Source: Deltaproteobacteria bacterium (lineage in GTDB: Bacteria; Myxococcota_A; UBA796; UBA2385). Taken from it: a stretch of 64,000 bases of DNA. The DNA is taken from assembly GCA_016792625.1 (NCBI GenBank), contig JAEUKK010000096.1, positions 62,001 through 126,000 of the forward strand, written 5' to 3'. Under the pieces are notes generated by a model. It worked only from the letters and a program-made list of their open reading frames with translations. It was not told the origin of the DNA and did no database searches. A program made the position numbers and the translations under genes. This document shows positions 50,230-59,245 of this stretch, piece by piece; position 1 is the first letter of the stretch, and every line of letters begins with the position of its first letter.

Positions 50230-52446
50230 ATGCGCGTCGCAGACATCCCGATCCGGACCAAGCTGATGGTCCTGCTCGTCGGCGTGAGCGTTGGCGTCCT
50301 CAGCGTCGCCTGCGCCTCTTTCGTGGCCTACGACCGCCAGAGCTACTCGGCGGCCAAGGAGCGCACGCTCGGCGTGCTCACCGACACCCTCGGACAGACC
50401 CTCGCCGGCCCGGTCGCTTTTCAAGACGCGGGCTCGGCCACCACTGTGTTGGCCAACCTCGCCGCAGAGCCCACCGCCGAGATCGCCGGGGTCTACCTCG
50501 CCGATGGCACCCGGCTGAGCGGCTGGTCACGCGGCGGCGAAGAGGCGCCGGCGAAGCTGGACGGTGCGGTCGCCACGGATGGTGACCTGGGCATCGCACG
50601 CCCGATCGGTACGCCTGAGGCCAAGGTCGGTACGCTGTGGGTTCGGTACTCGACCGATGACGTCGACGCCCGCTCGCGGCAGTTCATGCTGATCGCCGGC
50701 GCGGTGATGGCCGGTTCCGCCTTGGTCGCGCTCGGCCTCGCCAGCCGGGCCCATCACCTGATCTCCACCCCGGTCGACCAGCTCGCCGCCGTCGCCGAGC
50801 GGGTGCGCCGGGATGGTGACTACAGCGTCCGGGTCGGCATTGACAGCCGCGACGAGCTGGGCCGCTTGGGCCTCGCGGTCGACGAGATGCTCGACGGCAT
50901 CCAGCGGCGCGACCACGAGCTGAGCGCCCACCGCGAGCACCTCGAAGAGCTCGTGGCCGCCCGCACCCGCGACCTCGACCAGCGCAACGCGGCGATGCGG
51001 GTGGTGCTCGACAACGTCGAACAGGGCCTGGTGACCATCGATCTCGACGAGCGCCTCGCCGCCGAGCGCTCGGCGGCCTTCGACGCCTGGTTCCCCAGCG
51101 GCGCCGCCGAGGCCCCCCTCTCGGCGGCGGTGGGCGCGGCCGACCCGCGCTTCGCCAACCAGTTCCCGCTCTGCTGGGACAACGTGCGCGACGGCTTCTT
51201 GCCCATCGAGCTCAGCCTCGACCAGCTGCCCCGCGAGGCCCGCCAAGGTGACCGGCGCTATGCCCTCAGCTACAAGCCGCTCGAGCGAGACGGCGTGGTG
51301 GACCGCGTGCTGGTGGTGATCTCGGACGTGACCGCCGCCGCCGAGGCCGCCGAAGCGGCGGCCCGCCAACAAGAGGCCATGGCCATCTTCACCGCGCTGA
51401 TGCGCGACCCCGACGGCTTCGCCGAGCTGCTCGAAGACGGGGCCGCCCGGGTGGCGCGGGTGGCCGCGGCGCCCACGCTCGACGCGCCCGGCTTGGCCCG
51501 CGAGGTCCACACGCTGAAGGGCAACGTCGGGTTCTTTGGCCTGCAGTCGGTCGTCTCTGCCGCGCATACCCTCGAAGAGGCCATCGGCGCCGGCGAAGCA
51601 GACGAAGCCGAGGCCGCCCGGGCCGCCCTCTGCGCGGCCTGGGCCGCGGTTGAGGCCCAGGTCTTGACCCTGCGCCCGGCCCAGCGCACCCAGCTGAGCC
51701 TCAGCCTCCACGAGCTCCGGGCGCTGCGGAGCGCCGTGGCCAGCGGCGCGCCTGCCGCCGAGATCCTCGCCCAGCTCGACACCCTGCCCCATGAGCGCGC
51801 CGCCGACCGCCTCGCGCGCCTGGTCGGCCAGGCCGAGGCCACCGCCGCCCGCCTGGGCAAGCCGGCGCGGGTGCAGGCCAGCGCCGGCGAGCTGCGGGTC
51901 GACAAGGCCCGCTTCGGCGCGCTGTGGAGCGAGCTGGTGCACCTCGTCCGCAACGCGATCGACCACGGCCTCGAGGCGCCCGACGACCGCGTCGCCGCGG
52001 GCAAAGACCCGATGGGTCAGCTTCAGCTGCGGGCGGCGGTGGTCGAGGGCCCTCCGGCGCCGGCGCCGGGCGGGGTCCGCCTGGGCGCGCCGCAGGCCCG
52101 CACCAGCCCCTACCTGCAGATCGAGGTCGAGGACGACGGGCGGGGTGTGTCGTGGAGCGCGGTGCACGCCGCAGCCGCGCGCCGCCAGCTGCCCCATGAC
52201 ACCGAAGAAGAGCTGCTCGAGGCCATGTTCAGCGACGGGCTCTCGACCCGTGCCACCGCCGACCACCTCTCTGGCCGCGGCGTGGGCACCGCCGCGGTGC
52301 GGGCCGAGGTGGAGCGCCTGGGCGGCTTCTTGGAGCTGCGCACCACCCCGGGGCGGGGGACCTGTGTGCGGGTCTGCGCGCCCCTGCGGGAGCCCGCCGC
52401 GGTGGTGATCCCCCAGGCCGAGGCGCCCACGACCTGCATCGCCTAG
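50230..52446 (+). CDS. CheA-like sensor kinase: CHASE8-type sensor, HAMP, Hpt, HATPase
   Basis: A 738-residue membrane sensor starting at ATG 50230. Transmembrane helix 1 (KLMVLLVGVSVGVLSVACAS) is followed by a CHASE8-type periplasmic sensor (about 35-140), transmembrane helix 2 (LIAGAVMAGSALVALGLASR) and a HAMP domain (about 175-230). Then come a coiled-coil and a PAS-like region (about 245-380), and an Hpt domain with phospho-acceptor His427 in VHTLKGNVGFFGLQSV. A CheA-type catalytic domain ends it (N box HLVRNAIDHGLE, G1 DDGRGVSW, G2 LSGRGVGTAAV). It has no DHp-type dimerisation helix of classical kinases, no CheW-like P5 domain and no receiver domain. It forms a module with the upstream porin and PBP genes; the response regulator must be elsewhere. 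Confidence 0.85.
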   Translation: MRVADIPIRTKLMVLLVGVSVGVLSVACASFVAYDRQSYSAAKERTLGVLTDTLGQTLAGPVAFQDAGSATTVLANLAAEPTAEIAGVYLADGTRLSGWSRGGEEAPAKLDGAVATDGDLGIARPIGTPEAKVGTLWVRYSTDDVDARSRQFMLIAGAVMAGSALVALGLASRAHHLISTPVDQLAAVAERVRRDGDYSVRVGIDSRDELGRLGLAVDEMLDGIQRRDHELSAHREHLEELVAARTRDLDQRNAAMRVVLDNVEQGLVTIDLDERLAAERSAAFDAWFPSGAAEAPLSAAVGAADPRFANQFPLCWDNVRDGFLPIELSLDQLPREARQGDRRYALSYKPLERDGVVDRVLVVISDVTAAAEAAEAAARQQEAMAIFTALMRDPDGFAELLEDGAARVARVAAAPTLDAPGLAREVHTLKGNVGFFGLQSVVSAAHTLEEAIGAGEADEAEAARAALCAAWAAVEAQVLTLRPAQRTQLSLSLHELRALRSAVASGAPAAEILAQLDTLPHERAADRLARLVGQAEATAARLGKPARVQASAGELRVDKARFGALWSELVHLVRNAIDHGLEAPDDRVAAGKDPMGQLQLRAAVVEGPPAPAPGGVRLGAPQARTSPYLQIEVEDDGRGVSWSAVHAAAARRQLPHDTEEELLEAMFSDGLSTRATADHLSGRGVGTAAVRAEVERLGGFLELRTTPGRGTCVRVCAPLREPAAVVIPQAEAPTTCIA

Positions 52447-52460
52447 GGCACAACAGCCCA

Positions 52461-52494
52461 GCGGGGGGCGTTGCGGGGGGCGGCAGCCCCCCGC
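52461..52494. repeat. GCGGGGGGC hairpin, copy 2 of the dispersed family
   Basis: GCGGGGGGCG, TT, then GCGGGGGGC (52473-52481), loop GGCA, GCCCCCCGC (52486-52494): 9-bp stem with 4-nt loop between the kinase and Sel1 genes, both of which end here. Orientation is that of the right-hand copy at 61216, opposite to 31124. Probably a shared terminator and a REP-like unit. Confidence 0.6.
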
Positions 52495-52521
52495 CCATCT
52501 CTTTCCTCAATCGATGATCAC

Positions 52522-55218
52522 TTAGAAGGGGGCGAGGCCCACGCTCAACCCCAGGGTCGCCTGGATGAGCGGGAAGGTGCCGCTCTCGTCCTCGTCGAAT
52601 TTCTTGAGGTCGACCAGGCCGTATTGGCCGATGCCCATCTCGACGCGGGTGTAGCTCCACCGGCTGTCGCTGTGGATGCCGAGCCGCAAGCTGCCGCCTT
52701 GGCGGGTGATCGGCTGGTTCAGCGCGCCGCCGAGGGCCTCGAGCTGGTGGTAGCCGACCATGCCGTAGAGGCCGCGGGCCTTGTTGTTGGGGTAGAGCCG
52801 CACGCCGGCGTCGAAGTAGCGCAGGTCGGGCTCGACGTCGGGGTAGGTCTCGCCCTCGAGCTGCAGCATGACCCCGCCCAAGCTGGGCAAGTACGAGAAT
52901 GACCCGGTGAGGGCGATCGCCGGGCCCACCGGGATGGGCGCGACCAGCTCGGCCTCGCCGCCGGCCACATAGGGGAAGCCGAAGTGCAGGCCCAAGCGCA
53001 CATGGCGCCGGCTCGCGTTGATCGAGTAGCGCTGGGCGAATTCGCGGGCCCGCACCCGGTCTTTCTCGACGCCCTTGCCGCGGGCGAACATCTCGCCCAG
53101 GGTCTTGCAGGACTCGAAGTGGCCGTTGTCGCAGGCCTCTTCAAAGTGCCGCGCGGCGATCTCGTCGTCGAAGCTGGTCTTGCGGTCGAGGTGGACCTCG
53201 CCGAGCTGGGCGCAGCCCGGGCCGAACTCTCCGGTGCAGCTGCGCTCGAGCAGCACATAGGCGGGCTCGGGCGGCTCACCCTTTCGGGGCAGGCTGAGGC
53301 TGGCCAGCTCGAAACAACCCTCAGGGTCACCGTTCTCGCAGCCGCGGCTCAGGTAGTCGGCCGGCGGCTGCTCGCCGGGCCAGAGGGGCTCGTGGCGGTT
53401 GCCCACAAAGCCGCCCAGATCGGTGCAGGCCGAGGCCGCGCCGGTGTCGCAGGCCTTGGTCCAGGCGGTGTAGGCGTCGAGCCAGCTCACCTTGCTGCGC
53501 GAGAGGCGCTCGCCGAGGCCCGCGCAGCCGGCGGGGCTGGCTTGGTCGCAGGCCGAGGTCCACAGGCCGACCGGGTCGGGGGCCTCGACCTTGCGGGCCG
53601 CGCCGATGCGCCGCTGCTCGGCGCCGGCGATGCAGCCGCTGGGCAGGCCGGCCGCGCAGGCGCCGGCGAAGAGGGTGAGCGCCTCGCCATAGGCCACAGA
53701 CCGCGGCTCGTGGCGCACCAAAAGGTGCCCCGCGCCCACGCAGGCCCGCTGCTCTCCCGCCGTGCAGGCCTCTTTGAGGCTGCGCTCGGCCTCGACCACC
53801 CGCGGGTGGCTGATGCCCCAGCGATCGACGAAGTCACCGAGCAGCACGCAGCCCTCTTCGTCGCCCAGCGCGCAGGCGCGGCTCCAGGCGCCGAACTGGT
53901 CGAGCGCGGTGGCCTTGATCGGGCCCCCCTCGAGCAGGCGCCCGAGCTGCACGCAGGCGGCGGCCAGGGGCAGGGCCGGGTCTTCGCACTCCCGCACGGT
54001 GCGCAGGGCGAAGGCGTCGGCCCGGCGCCGGTTCGCGTCGGCGCAGGCCTCGGCCCGGCCGAGCACGCAGGCCTGGTCGAGGCTGAGCAGGGCCCGGTCG
54101 GGGGCGGCCCGCTGGTCGTGGGCCCGCGACAACATCATGCAGCCCTCGCCCACATCTTCGAGGCGGCGCAGGCGCTCGCCCAGCGCGCCCGAGGCGTCGA
54201 CGCTGCAGGCGACCTCGAGCACGCCGACCACGCCGTCGGTGGGCGCGCCCTCGGCGCCCTCGACGAGGCCGCGGCCCAGCGTATGGCAGGCGTTGGCGTC
54301 ATCGCCGAGGCAGCCCTGGGCCGCCACGGCGAGAGAGGCGCGCTGCAGGCCCACTTGCTCGACGCAGGCCCGGTAGACCCCACCTTGGCAGGCGAGGCCC
54401 AACAGCCGCTCGGCTTCGGCTTGGCCGCCGGGCAGGTGGCGGAGCTGGGCGCTGACCGCGCGGCCCGCCACGAGGCAGGCCTCGGGCTCGGCGGGCGCGC
54501 AGCCGGGCAGGGTGGGCGCCCCGCGGGGGAAGCTGACCACCCAGACCTCGAGGCCCTCGGGCGTGGGGTGCAGCAGGTGCTCGCCGGCCTGGCCCTGGAA
54601 GCTGTGCACCCGGGCCGCGCCGGCGAAGCGAGCCTGGGCCTCGGCGCCGCGCAGCTCTTCGGGGGCCGCGCCGGTGGCCGGGTCGGGCAGCACAGCCCAG
54701 GGCGCCTCGACCAGACCAAACCAGAGCGCGGGGATGGCCGGCTCGGCGGCGCCGGTGGGCAGGGCGCCGTCTTTGAGCGCGCCGGTGGCGAGGTCGAGGC
54801 GGCGGGCGGCGCGGGCGGCGTCGAGGGCCCAGACCTCACCCGCCTCGTCGAGGCGGAGCGTCGAGCCCGCCGCCCCGCTGGGCCAGGGCAGCAGGCCGAC
54901 CGCCTCGACCTGCACCAGGGGCAGCCGCGGCACGACCAGCACGGTGTCGCCCTGGGGCGTGGCCAGCTCGAGCTGCACCTTGCGGGCCGGGCCCGTGGCC
55001 ACCGCCCGCGGGGTGGTCTGCGGATCGAAGGGCACGCCGTCAACCTTGCGCAGGACCCAGCCGGGCTGGACGCCGGCCTGGGCGAAGGCCGGGGGCAGAT
55101 CGGCGCCCAAGGCCCAGGTTTTGCCGTCCTTGACGTCAAAGTTGAGCTGGACACCGGGCAGGCGGGCGGCCGCGGCCTCGGGCAGGAGGGACAGCAGCAG
55201 CGAGAGGGCGAAGGTCAT
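52522..55218 (-). CDS. Sel1-repeat protein with PDZ-like head and C-terminal outer-membrane barrel
   Basis: An 898-residue protein. ATG 55218 begins a signal peptide (FALSLLLSLLPEAAAA). Residues 20-115 form a PDZ-like domain (AFAQAGVQPGWVLRKVDGVP). Residues 115-270 are a beta-rich region. From about 270 to 720 run many Cys-bearing Sel1-like helical repeats (YRACVEQVGLQRASLAVAAQ, NACHTLGRGLVEGAEGAPTD, GCVLLGDFVDRWGISHP, ASACTDLGGFVGNRHEPLWP and more), each with a paired Cys likely forming disulfides. The final 170 residues are amphipathic strands (HVRLGLHFGFPYVAGGEAEL, LRLGIHSDSRWSYTRVEMGI, ending LIQATLGLSVGLAPF), a barrel with terminal Phe. Such a join of Sel1 array and outer-membrane barrel is unusual. 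Function unknown. Confidence 0.74.
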   Translation of the reverse strand: MTFALSLLLSLLPEAAAARLPGVQLNFDVKDGKTWALGADLPPAFAQAGVQPGWVLRKVDGVPFDPQTTPRAVATGPARKVQLELATPQGDTVLVVPRLPLVQVEAVGLLPWPSGAAGSTLRLDEAGEVWALDAARAARRLDLATGALKDGALPTGAAEPAIPALWFGLVEAPWAVLPDPATGAAPEELRGAEAQARFAGAARVHSFQGQAGEHLLHPTPEGLEVWVVSFPRGAPTLPGCAPAEPEACLVAGRAVSAQLRHLPGGQAEAERLLGLACQGGVYRACVEQVGLQRASLAVAAQGCLGDDANACHTLGRGLVEGAEGAPTDGVVGVLEVACSVDASGALGERLRRLEDVGEGCMMLSRAHDQRAAPDRALLSLDQACVLGRAEACADANRRRADAFALRTVRECEDPALPLAAACVQLGRLLEGGPIKATALDQFGAWSRACALGDEEGCVLLGDFVDRWGISHPRVVEAERSLKEACTAGEQRACVGAGHLLVRHEPRSVAYGEALTLFAGACAAGLPSGCIAGAEQRRIGAARKVEAPDPVGLWTSACDQASPAGCAGLGERLSRSKVSWLDAYTAWTKACDTGAASACTDLGGFVGNRHEPLWPGEQPPADYLSRGCENGDPEGCFELASLSLPRKGEPPEPAYVLLERSCTGEFGPGCAQLGEVHLDRKTSFDDEIAARHFEEACDNGHFESCKTLGEMFARGKGVEKDRVRAREFAQRYSINASRRHVRLGLHFGFPYVAGGEAELVAPIPVGPAIALTGSFSYLPSLGGVMLQLEGETYPDVEPDLRYFDAGVRLYPNNKARGLYGMVGYHQLEALGGALNQPITRQGGSLRLGIHSDSRWSYTRVEMGIGQYGLVDLKKFDEDESGTFPLIQATLGLSVGLAPF

Positions 55219-55292
55219 GGGGGCTCCGTCGGCGCCGACCGTATCCGCAGCGGGCGGCGGCCGCGCGCCCCGCGCTGCGGTCGGGCCCAGTC

Positions 55293-56741
55293 TCAAGGCG
55301 GGCTGTCGAGCAGCTCCTCGACCCGCGGGTCGTCGGGGTGCAGAGCCTTGGCCCAGTCCAGCGCCCCGCCCACCTGGCCGGGCGGCTGGGGGTGGGCCCG
55401 CAGCCAGCCCGCCGCCGAGGGCCGGTCGGCGAAGTGCAGCGCCCGCCCGGCGGGGAGGGTGAGCAGCAGGCGACCGGGCGCCGGATCGGGGGGCGCGGCC
55501 TCGCCGCTGCACAGCAGCACAACCCCGGCCGGGCCCACCGCGGTGAAGTGGTCGGCGGGCTGGCCCGAGAGCGCCGCAGACAGCACCACCGGGGCGGGCT
55601 CAAGGCCCACGGGGCCGTCAAAGAAGGCGGCGTCGACCCGCAGCGGGCCAGGAAGCGCGGCGAGCGCGGCGGCCAGCGCGTCGCCCCGGGCCGGGCCGCC
55701 CCGATCGACCGGCAGGGGCGCCGGCGCCGGCCAGGCCGCGACGAGCAGGCCCCAAGCCGGGGCCGCGAGGGGGAGGCGGGCGAGGCCAGCCGCGCCCACC
55801 GCGGCCAGCGGCCCGCTCAGCGCGCGCAGGTGGTAGGGGCGGAGGGAGTCAATGGAGAGACCGAGGCCGCAGATGCCGACCAGCGCGCCAATCCCAAAGA
55901 GGAGGGGCGGGCGCGCCCGCCGCAGGGGCAGCAGCAGCAAGGCCCCCAGCAACAGGCCGGGCCAGGTGGGGCTCAGGCTGCCGCCGAAGTCGACCAAGAT
56001 CCGGTCGTGCAGGGCGCGCTCCAGCAGGCCCGCCGCGCCCACCGCGGGCTCGCTGCTGCTGTGGGCCACCGCGCCGAGGCAGGCCAGGGCCCCCGCGCCG
56101 CAGCGCGCCTGCTGGACGAGGGTCAGGAGGCGGGGCAGGTAGGCCAATCCACCGAGCAGCAGGGCGATCAGGGCGGGCCCGCGCCGCAGGCGCAGTACCG
56201 GCGCGGCGGCGGCGAGGCCAATGAGCAGGCCCGCGGCCATCGGGTGCTGGCCCAAGGCGGCCAGCGCGGCGAGCAGGGCGAGGGCCGGCCCCCCAGGTGC
56301 GCCGCGGGCGGCGAGGCCGAGGCCCAGCGCGGCGGCGGCGGCCAGCTCGGGCGCGCCGTAGCCGCGAAAGGCCACCCCGAGGGTGTCGAGCAAGCCCGGA
56401 TCGGCGGCGACCACCAGCCCGGCGCCGAGGGCCGCTTGGGCCGGCCTGCGCGGGGCGATCAGGGCCGCGGCCAGCGCGCAGAGGGGGGCGATGAGGGCGG
56501 CCTGGGCGGCCCGCAGCGCCATCAATTCCTGCAGGTCGTCGGCGAGGAGCACGGCGGGCAGGGCGAGAAGCCAGAGCGCGTGCCCGCCCTCGGGGTTGGG
56601 CGGGGCCCAGGGCCCGCCGCCCAGCACGGCCAGGGCGGCGAGGTGCTGGCCGATGGCGTCGCTGCCGGTGCTCGCGTCGACAGCCACGGCGAGGCGGGGC
56701 GGGAGCGCGGCGGCGAAGCTCAGCGCGGCGGCCAGCCCCAC
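55293..56741 (-). CDS. Polytopic membrane protein (GT-C-like)
   Basis: A 482-residue protein; GTG 56741 is the only start near the beginning. About ten hydrophobic helices span residues 5-345 (LWLLALPAVLLADDL, LCALAAALIAPRR, LLGALLLLPLRRARP and others). A loop sequence QHPMAAGLLIGLAAAAPVLR lies between. A periplasmic domain ends the protein (about 350-482: PLRVDAAFFDGPVGLEPAPV, ALSGQPADHFTAVGPAGVVL, LLLTLPAGRALHFADRPSAA). The plan resembles GT-C or ArnT-type lipid-linked-sugar transferases, but the first-loop catalytic Asp/Glu motif is not clear. It follows the BMC-domain gene in the same direction (35 bp). Function inferred as envelope related. Confidence 0.55.
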   Translation of the reverse strand: MGLAAALSFAAALPPRLAVAVDASTGSDAIGQHLAALAVLGGGPWAPPNPEGGHALWLLALPAVLLADDLQELMALRAAQAALIAPLCALAAALIAPRRPAQAALGAGLVVAADPGLLDTLGVAFRGYGAPELAAAAALGLGLAARGAPGGPALALLAALAALGQHPMAAGLLIGLAAAAPVLRLRRGPALIALLLGGLAYLPRLLTLVQQARCGAGALACLGAVAHSSSEPAVGAAGLLERALHDRILVDFGGSLSPTWPGLLLGALLLLPLRRARPPLLFGIGALVGICGLGLSIDSLRPYHLRALSGPLAAVGAAGLARLPLAAPAWGLLVAAWPAPAPLPVDRGGPARGDALAAALAALPGPLRVDAAFFDGPVGLEPAPVVLSAALSGQPADHFTAVGPAGVVLLCSGEAAPPDPAPGRLLLTLPAGRALHFADRPSAAGWLRAHPQPPGQVGGALDWAKALHPDDPRVEELLDSPP

Positions 56742-56775
56742 GCCGAGGCGCCGGCGCAGCCGCGCCCGGCGGCCC

Positions 56776-57450
56776 TCAGGAGAGCGAGACAGCCGAGGGC
56801 CCGGGGTTGGGCCGGCCGGTCACGCCGTCGAGGGCCGCGGTGATCGCCTTGGCGGCCTCTTTGAGCTCTTCTTCGCCGCCGCCGAGGTAGACGCGGCCAA
56901 ACGCGCCGACCGAGAGGAACTCGAGCACCTCGATCTGCGCGGCCTTCTCGGCCTCGTTGGTCGCCAGCAGGGCGTAGCCGGCGGGGTGGGTCTCGAGCAC
57001 CACCATCGCCTGGCCCTCGTGCAAGAAGTTGCCGTGGCGCATGCGGTTGGTGATCATGCTGTGGTAGCCGGTGATCCCGGTGATGAGCTGGGCGCTGACG
57101 ATGCGGGGGCGCAGCCGGTCGCCCTCGCTGAGGCCGAGGTTGCGCAAGATCTCTTCGCCCGCGGCGCGCACCTGGCCCTGGTCGCCGCTGTGCAGCTCGA
57201 CCATGCCGAACTCACGCTCGACCACCAGCATGCCGGGCACGACGCTGGTGCGCTTGAGCGCGATGTCGGTGACGACGTTGACGTCCATGCCGGGGGCGAC
57301 CTCGACCATGAGCGCCGCTTGCCCGACCAGCGGGTGGTAGCCCTTGCTGACCGTGGCCAAGAAGGCCGCCGTCTGCGGCTGCAGGATGTCGATGTAGGTG
57401 AAGCAGCGCAGGTCGAGCGCGGCTTTGGCGGGCGAGGCGGGGGAGGACAC
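56776..57450 (-). CDS. Tandem BMC-domain shell-like protein
   Basis: A 224-residue protein; GTG 57450 is chosen because a TTG at 57459 is too near its ribosome site. Two BMC-type halves are visible. The first is RCFTYIDILQPQTAAFLATV, then GQAALMVEVAPGMDVNVVTD and VVPGMLVVEREFGMVELHSG. The second is SAQLITGITGYHSMITNRMR, then GQAMVVLETHPAGYALLATN, KAAQIEVLEFLSVGAFGRVY and a final helix. This is the tandem (BMC-T-like) arrangement of microcompartment shell proteins. Such shells wrap enzymes in polyhedral compartments, but no other shell or cargo gene is near. It may be a solitary member with another role. Family call is by pattern and is fairly confident. Confidence 0.72.
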   Translation of the reverse strand: MSSPASPAKAALDLRCFTYIDILQPQTAAFLATVSKGYHPLVGQAALMVEVAPGMDVNVVTDIALKRTSVVPGMLVVEREFGMVELHSGDQGQVRAAGEEILRNLGLSEGDRLRPRIVSAQLITGITGYHSMITNRMRHGNFLHEGQAMVVLETHPAGYALLATNEAEKAAQIEVLEFLSVGAFGRVYLGGGEEELKEAAKAITAALDGVTGRPNPGPSAVSLS

Positions 57451-57636
57451 GGCGGCCAATCTCCGGCGCGGCGGCGTGGGCCCCCGCAGGAGGCACAGCC
57501 TACCGCTGCGGCGGCCGCGCCTGTCAACGGGGGCCCAGAGGGCAGCGTGGTCTGGCCCAGGGGGCGGGTGCTATGCTCTCGGCCCGCTGCGCGCGGGGGC
57601 GCCCTCTCCCCGCCCGCGGCGCCGCCGGAGGTCCCT

Positions 57637-58173
57637 GTGCCGCACCCCGCCCTGCGCTCCGCTCTGCTCCCCTGCGCCGCCCTGGCCGCCGTCTTCACCG
57701 CGGGCTGCGACCCCGACTGCAGCAGCCCCGGTCGGGTCGACGGCAGCTACGACACCGTGGCCCGCAGCACCAAAGACACGTGGCAGATCAGCGGCTTCTC
57801 AACCGATGGCGACGTCGATGAGCAGCTGGCCCAGGCCGAGCTGCTCTCCCAGCTGCCGCTGAACGGCCAGCGCGCGTGGGCGCTCAAGTATGTGCCCGGC
57901 GACGACAGCTACACGCTGAGCATCGACGAGCAGCGCGTGATCGCCAAGGCGACGCCGAGCGACGACAACTGCAACCAGCTCGCGCTGCGCGCCGACGGCA
58001 GCTTTGAGGGCGAGGCGGGCAGCCTGCACGAGTTCAGCCTCGAGGCCGACCTGCTGTGGACGGGCGACGGCCTCAGCGGCACCTTCAGCTACGCCGACGC
58101 GTGGACCTGGGACGGCCGCAGCGGCGAGGTGCGCCTGCCCGACGGCGAGCTGCTGGCCACCCTCGCCGACTAG
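57637..58173 (+). CDS. Lipoprotein of unknown function
   Basis: A 178-residue protein starting at GTG 57637 with GCCGGAGG upstream. The signal is lipoprotein-type (LAAVFTAGC). The mature protein is a beta-rich domain (GRVDGSYDTVARSTKDTWQI, RAWALKYVPGDDSYTLSIDE, LSGTFSYADAWTWDGRSGEV) with Asp/Gly turns, of the size and look of a lipocalin-like or calycin barrel. No family recognised. A TATGCT element at 57572 could be its -10, giving a leader of about 60 nt. Confidence 0.68.
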   Translation: MPHPALRSALLPCAALAAVFTAGCDPDCSSPGRVDGSYDTVARSTKDTWQISGFSTDGDVDEQLAQAELLSQLPLNGQRAWALKYVPGDDSYTLSIDEQRVIAKATPSDDNCNQLALRADGSFEGEAGSLHEFSLEADLLWTGDGLSGTFSYADAWTWDGRSGEVRLPDGELLATLAD

Positions 58174-58315
58174 GCCGGTCGCGCCCACACCGGCGCCCCC
58201 CTGCGGGCGCCCGTCGGCGCGCCGCCCACGGAGCGCCCGGACCGGCGCGCCCCCTCAGTAGACACTCGGTGTCATCACTTCAGCGACCGGGCATCGCACC
58301 GGTTATGGATCGCCC

Positions 58316-59170
58316 ATGCGCAACCTGCTGCAGTCCCTCGTGCTCGCCGTCGCCGTCTTTGTTGTGGCCGGCCTGCTGACCAGCTCGTGGGTGGCCGGCA
58401 TCGCGCCGGCCCTGCTCGCCGGTGGGGTGCTCTACTTCGTGCTGGCCCGGCGCAGCTTCAAGGCCTTCGAAGCCATCGTCACCCAGGCGATGGGCCTGCT
58501 GGCCGGCGCCCAGGCCAACCCCGCCAAGATCGACGAGGCCAAGGCCCTGCTGCACACGGCGCTGCCGCTCGGCCGCGACCAGTTCTTGATCACCGAGCAG
58601 GTGCACGGCCAGCTCGGGCAGCTGGCCTACAGCCAGAACCGCCTCGACGAGGCCCGTGAGCACCTGAGCAAAGCTTGGTCGCGCGACTGGGCCAGCCAGT
58701 GCACCCTCGCCGCCCTCGACCACCGCCAAAAGAAGAGCGCCGACGGCCTCGCCCGGCTCGAGAAGGCCTCGGGCGCGGGCTCTGACCAGGCGATCTTCTG
58801 GGCGGTCTACGCTTGGGTCGCCAAAGACAGCGGCGACGAGAAGAAGGCGCTCGCGGTGCTCGACCGCGGCCTCACCGGCAAGGCCGGCTCGGCGCCGCTC
58901 AAGGCCTGGCAAGAGGCCCTGGCCAACAAGCGCACGGTCGACCTGCTCGCTTTTGGCCCCCAGTGGTTTCAGTTCTTCCCCGAACATGTGCAGCGGCTCA
59001 GCCGCGCGCAGCAGATCCAGCTCATGCAGGCGGCCGGCCAGCCCGTGCCGCCCCAAGCCGAGCGCCCCGCCGCGCCGCAGCCCCAAGCCCCCGGGCCCAA
59101 CCGCGCGCAGCGGCGGGCGTCCGAGCAAGGCCGCGCGCCCACGCCCAGCATCCCGCACCCTCGCCGATGA
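58316..59170 (+). CDS. Membrane-anchored TPR-like protein
   Basis: A 284-residue protein starting at ATG 58316. Two N-terminal hydrophobic helices (LVLAVAVFVVAGLLT and IAPALLAGGVLYFVL) anchor it. Residues 45-210 carry TPR-like helical pairs (KALLHTALPLGRDQFLITEQ, GQLGQLAYSQNRLDEAREHL, YAWVAKDSGDEKKALAVLDR). A Pro/Gln/Arg-rich C-terminus ends it. No family recognised. Upstream is a perfect small dyad GACAC-TCG-GTGTC (58261-58273) and TTATGG at 58303 as a possible -10 preceded by TTCAGC. Probably a scaffold for an envelope complex. Confidence 0.62.
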   Translation: MRNLLQSLVLAVAVFVVAGLLTSSWVAGIAPALLAGGVLYFVLARRSFKAFEAIVTQAMGLLAGAQANPAKIDEAKALLHTALPLGRDQFLITEQVHGQLGQLAYSQNRLDEAREHLSKAWSRDWASQCTLAALDHRQKKSADGLARLEKASGAGSDQAIFWAVYAWVAKDSGDEKKALAVLDRGLTGKAGSAPLKAWQEALANKRTVDLLAFGPQWFQFFPEHVQRLSRAQQIQLMQAAGQPVPPQAERPAAPQPQAPGPNRAQRRASEQGRAPTPSIPHPRR

Positions 59171-59245
59171 GGGCCCGCGCCGCGGCTCCCCCGCGGCGTC
59201 GACGGCCTGGCCACCTGCGGCACCCCCCGCCCGCCGGAGTCTCCC

